A stretch of DNA of 5,325 nt, taken from the NCBI GenBank assembly GCA_036447375.1, contig JAZFUU010000076.1:1-5325 (forward strand), read 5' to 3'. The DNA is from JACZXC01 sp036447375. Lineage in GTDB: Bacteria > Myxococcota_A > UBA9160 > SMWR01. Of the stretch, positions 4,248-5,325 are shown one piece after another; within the stretch, counting starts at the first letter, position 1; the number at the start of each line of letters is the position of its first letter. A program made the position numbers and the translations under genes. Under the pieces are notes generated by a model that ran no database searches, was not told the DNA's origin, and worked only from the letters and a program-made list of their open reading frames with translations.

Positions 4248-5325
4248 ATGTGTGATTCGGTCGTCGCCGTCGGCTCGGAGACGGCGTCGGGAACGACCCT
4301 CTTCGCAAAGAACAGCGATCGCAAGGGTGGCGAGTGTCAGCCTTTCGTGCAGTTTGCCGAGGCCAGCCATCCGGCGGCGGCCAAGGTTCGCTGCACCCAC
4401 GTCGAAATCCCGCAGGTGGCCGAGACCTACCGGATCATGGGGCACTCGCCTTGGTGGGTATGGGGCTTCGAGCACGGCGTCAACGAGCACGCCGTCGCCA
4501 TCGGCAATCACACCATCTTCACGAACGAGGCGATCGAGGAGAAGCCCGGGCTGATCGGCATGGATCTGGTTCGCCTGGGCCTCGAGCGCGGCCGCGACGC
4601 GCGGGAAGCGCTGGAAGTGATCGCCACCCTGATCGAAACCCACGGCCAGGGAGGCGCTGCGCTGGCCCCGGGGGCGGGCGGCTACCACAACAGTTTCCTG
4701 CTGGCCGATCCTGCCGAAGCCTGGATCTTGGAGACCTCCAACCGGCGCTGGGTGGCGCGACGCGCGCAGCTCGGTGCGGTGTCCAATCACGTCTCTCTCG
4801 GTGCCGACTGGCAGATCAGCTCCCGCGACCTCGAGCCCTTTGCCCGAACGCGCGGGTGGTGGCGGGGAGCCGGCCGGGTAGACGTGGCCGCTGCCTACCG
4901 AGACCGCAAAATCCCCGGCTTCGTCTCCGAGGGTCGCAACCGCCGGGCGCACGACCTGCTGCAGGAAGCTCGGGGCCGCCACGACGTGGCGACGTTTCAG
5001 GAGCTGCTACGCGATCACCTGGACGGTGGAACGGTCTGGCACGACGACGCCAGCACCGACGAGGAACGCTATTTCACGCTGTGCGCCCACAGCGACCCGA
5101 TCTCCTGGACGACTGCGAGCCTGATCGCGCCGCTTCCGGAAGATCGGACCAGCCCGTGGCCGATCTGGATCTCCTTCGGAACGCCCTGCACGGGGGTGTT
5201 CCTCCCCGTCTATCTCGAGGGTGTGCTGCCGCCAGCGCTGGCCCGGGGTGGTGAAGAGACCGACTCGGACTCCCTCTGGTGGATTCTGAAGCATCTTCAG
5301 GACGCCGCCTCCGCCGATTGGTCCC
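4248..5325 (+). CDS. Secernin-like / peptidase family C69 N-terminal-nucleophile hydrolase (3' partial)
   Basis: The frame is open from the ATG at 4248 to the right edge (359 complete codons plus one base), so the C-terminus is missing. The protein begins 'MCDSVVAVG': Cys2, exposed once Met is removed, is the expected nucleophile of this Ntn-hydrolase family (secernins and C69 dipeptidases). Supporting motifs are 'LFAKNSDR' (18-25), 'HGVNEHAVAIGN' (76-87), 'GLIGMDLVRLGLERGRDAREALEVI' split across 101-125, 'SFLLADPAEAWILET' (149-163), 'VSNHVSLGADW' (178-188), 'LCAHSDP' (278-284) and 'FGTPCTGVFLPVY' (310-322). Such enzymes cleave amide bonds in short peptides or related substrates; some relatives' activity is untested, and the substrate here is unknown. 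There is no signal peptide. No good ribosome site precedes the ATG, but the Cys2 requirement and family N-terminus fix the start. It is transcribed away from the tRNA and does not appear linked to arsM. Confidence 0.88.
   Translation, partial: MCDSVVAVGSETASGTTLFAKNSDRKGGECQPFVQFAEASHPAAAKVRCTHVEIPQVAETYRIMGHSPWWVWGFEHGVNEHAVAIGNHTIFTNEAIEEKPGLIGMDLVRLGLERGRDAREALEVIATLIETHGQGGAALAPGAGGYHNSFLLADPAEAWILETSNRRWVARRAQLGAVSNHVSLGADWQISSRDLEPFARTRGWWRGAGRVDVAAAYRDRKIPGFVSEGRNRRAHDLLQEARGRHDVATFQELLRDHLDGGTVWHDDASTDEERYFTLCAHSDPISWTTASLIAPLPEDRTSPWPIWISFGTPCTGVFLPVYLEGVLPPALARGGEETDSDSLWWILKHLQDAASADWS

Noticed and set aside
4095..4982. Minus-strand open frame of about 295 codons over the hydrolase gene and the tRNA.
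   Set aside because: It is antisense to the secernin-like gene and runs into the tRNA; the translation has no family features.
1..5325. CRISPR array, transposase, integrase, toxin-antitoxin pair or retron.
   Set aside because: No regularly spaced repeats and no protein with such motifs were found in any frame.

Overview
This is a G+C-rich bacterial window, with codons strongly biased to G or C at third positions. It carries four protein genes with clear family signatures, the 5' remnant of a fifth, and one tRNA. The gene mix is a secreted-type repeat/lectin-like C-terminus, a metal-dependent amidohydrolase, an ArsM-type methyltransferase, a secernin-like hydrolase and a CCA-encoding tRNA-Arg. 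It fits a free-living Gram-negative soil or sediment lineage of the deltaproteobacterial/Myxococcota/Binatota kind. That placement is only an impression from protein style, with no marker gene to settle it.

Layout, left to right: (1) 1-388, the C-terminal end of a probable exported protein whose start lies outside the window. (2) 389-496, a short gap holding the first copy of a 26-bp repeat. (3) 497-2684, a tight two-gene unit on the + strand: an isocitrate/isopropylmalate-dehydrogenase-family enzyme (TTG start) overlapping by 8 nt an amidohydrolase-2 family enzyme. They are very probably co-expressed and act on successive or related carboxylic-acid intermediates; the substrate cannot be read from the sequence. 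(4) 2685-2885, a 201-nt gap leading to arsM. (5) 2886-3839, an ArsM-like arsenite S-adenosylmethionine methyltransferase with a perfect Shine-Dalgarno. (6) 3839-3979, a gene start overlapping the arsM stop by one base that reads as the N-terminus of a PiT phosphate transporter and then breaks off, so it is a remnant. (7) 3982-4007, the second copy of the 26-bp repeat, directly after the break. (8) 4041-4117, tRNA-Arg(TCG) on the minus strand. (9) 4118-4247, a divergent intergenic region with nested inverted repeats. (10) 4248-5325, a secernin/peptidase C69-like Ntn-hydrolase running off the right edge.

The most unusual part is the junction around 3940-4117: a truncated transporter, a repeat shared with the gap before the dehydrogenase gene, and a tRNA. 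The two repeat copies bracket the whole dehydrogenase-amidohydrolase-arsM-PiT' block in direct orientation. This could mark a rearrangement or a mobilised segment, or just a dispersed intergenic repeat. No integrase, transposase, CRISPR array or toxin/defence gene is visible. I do not see convincing evidence of a wholly new system here.
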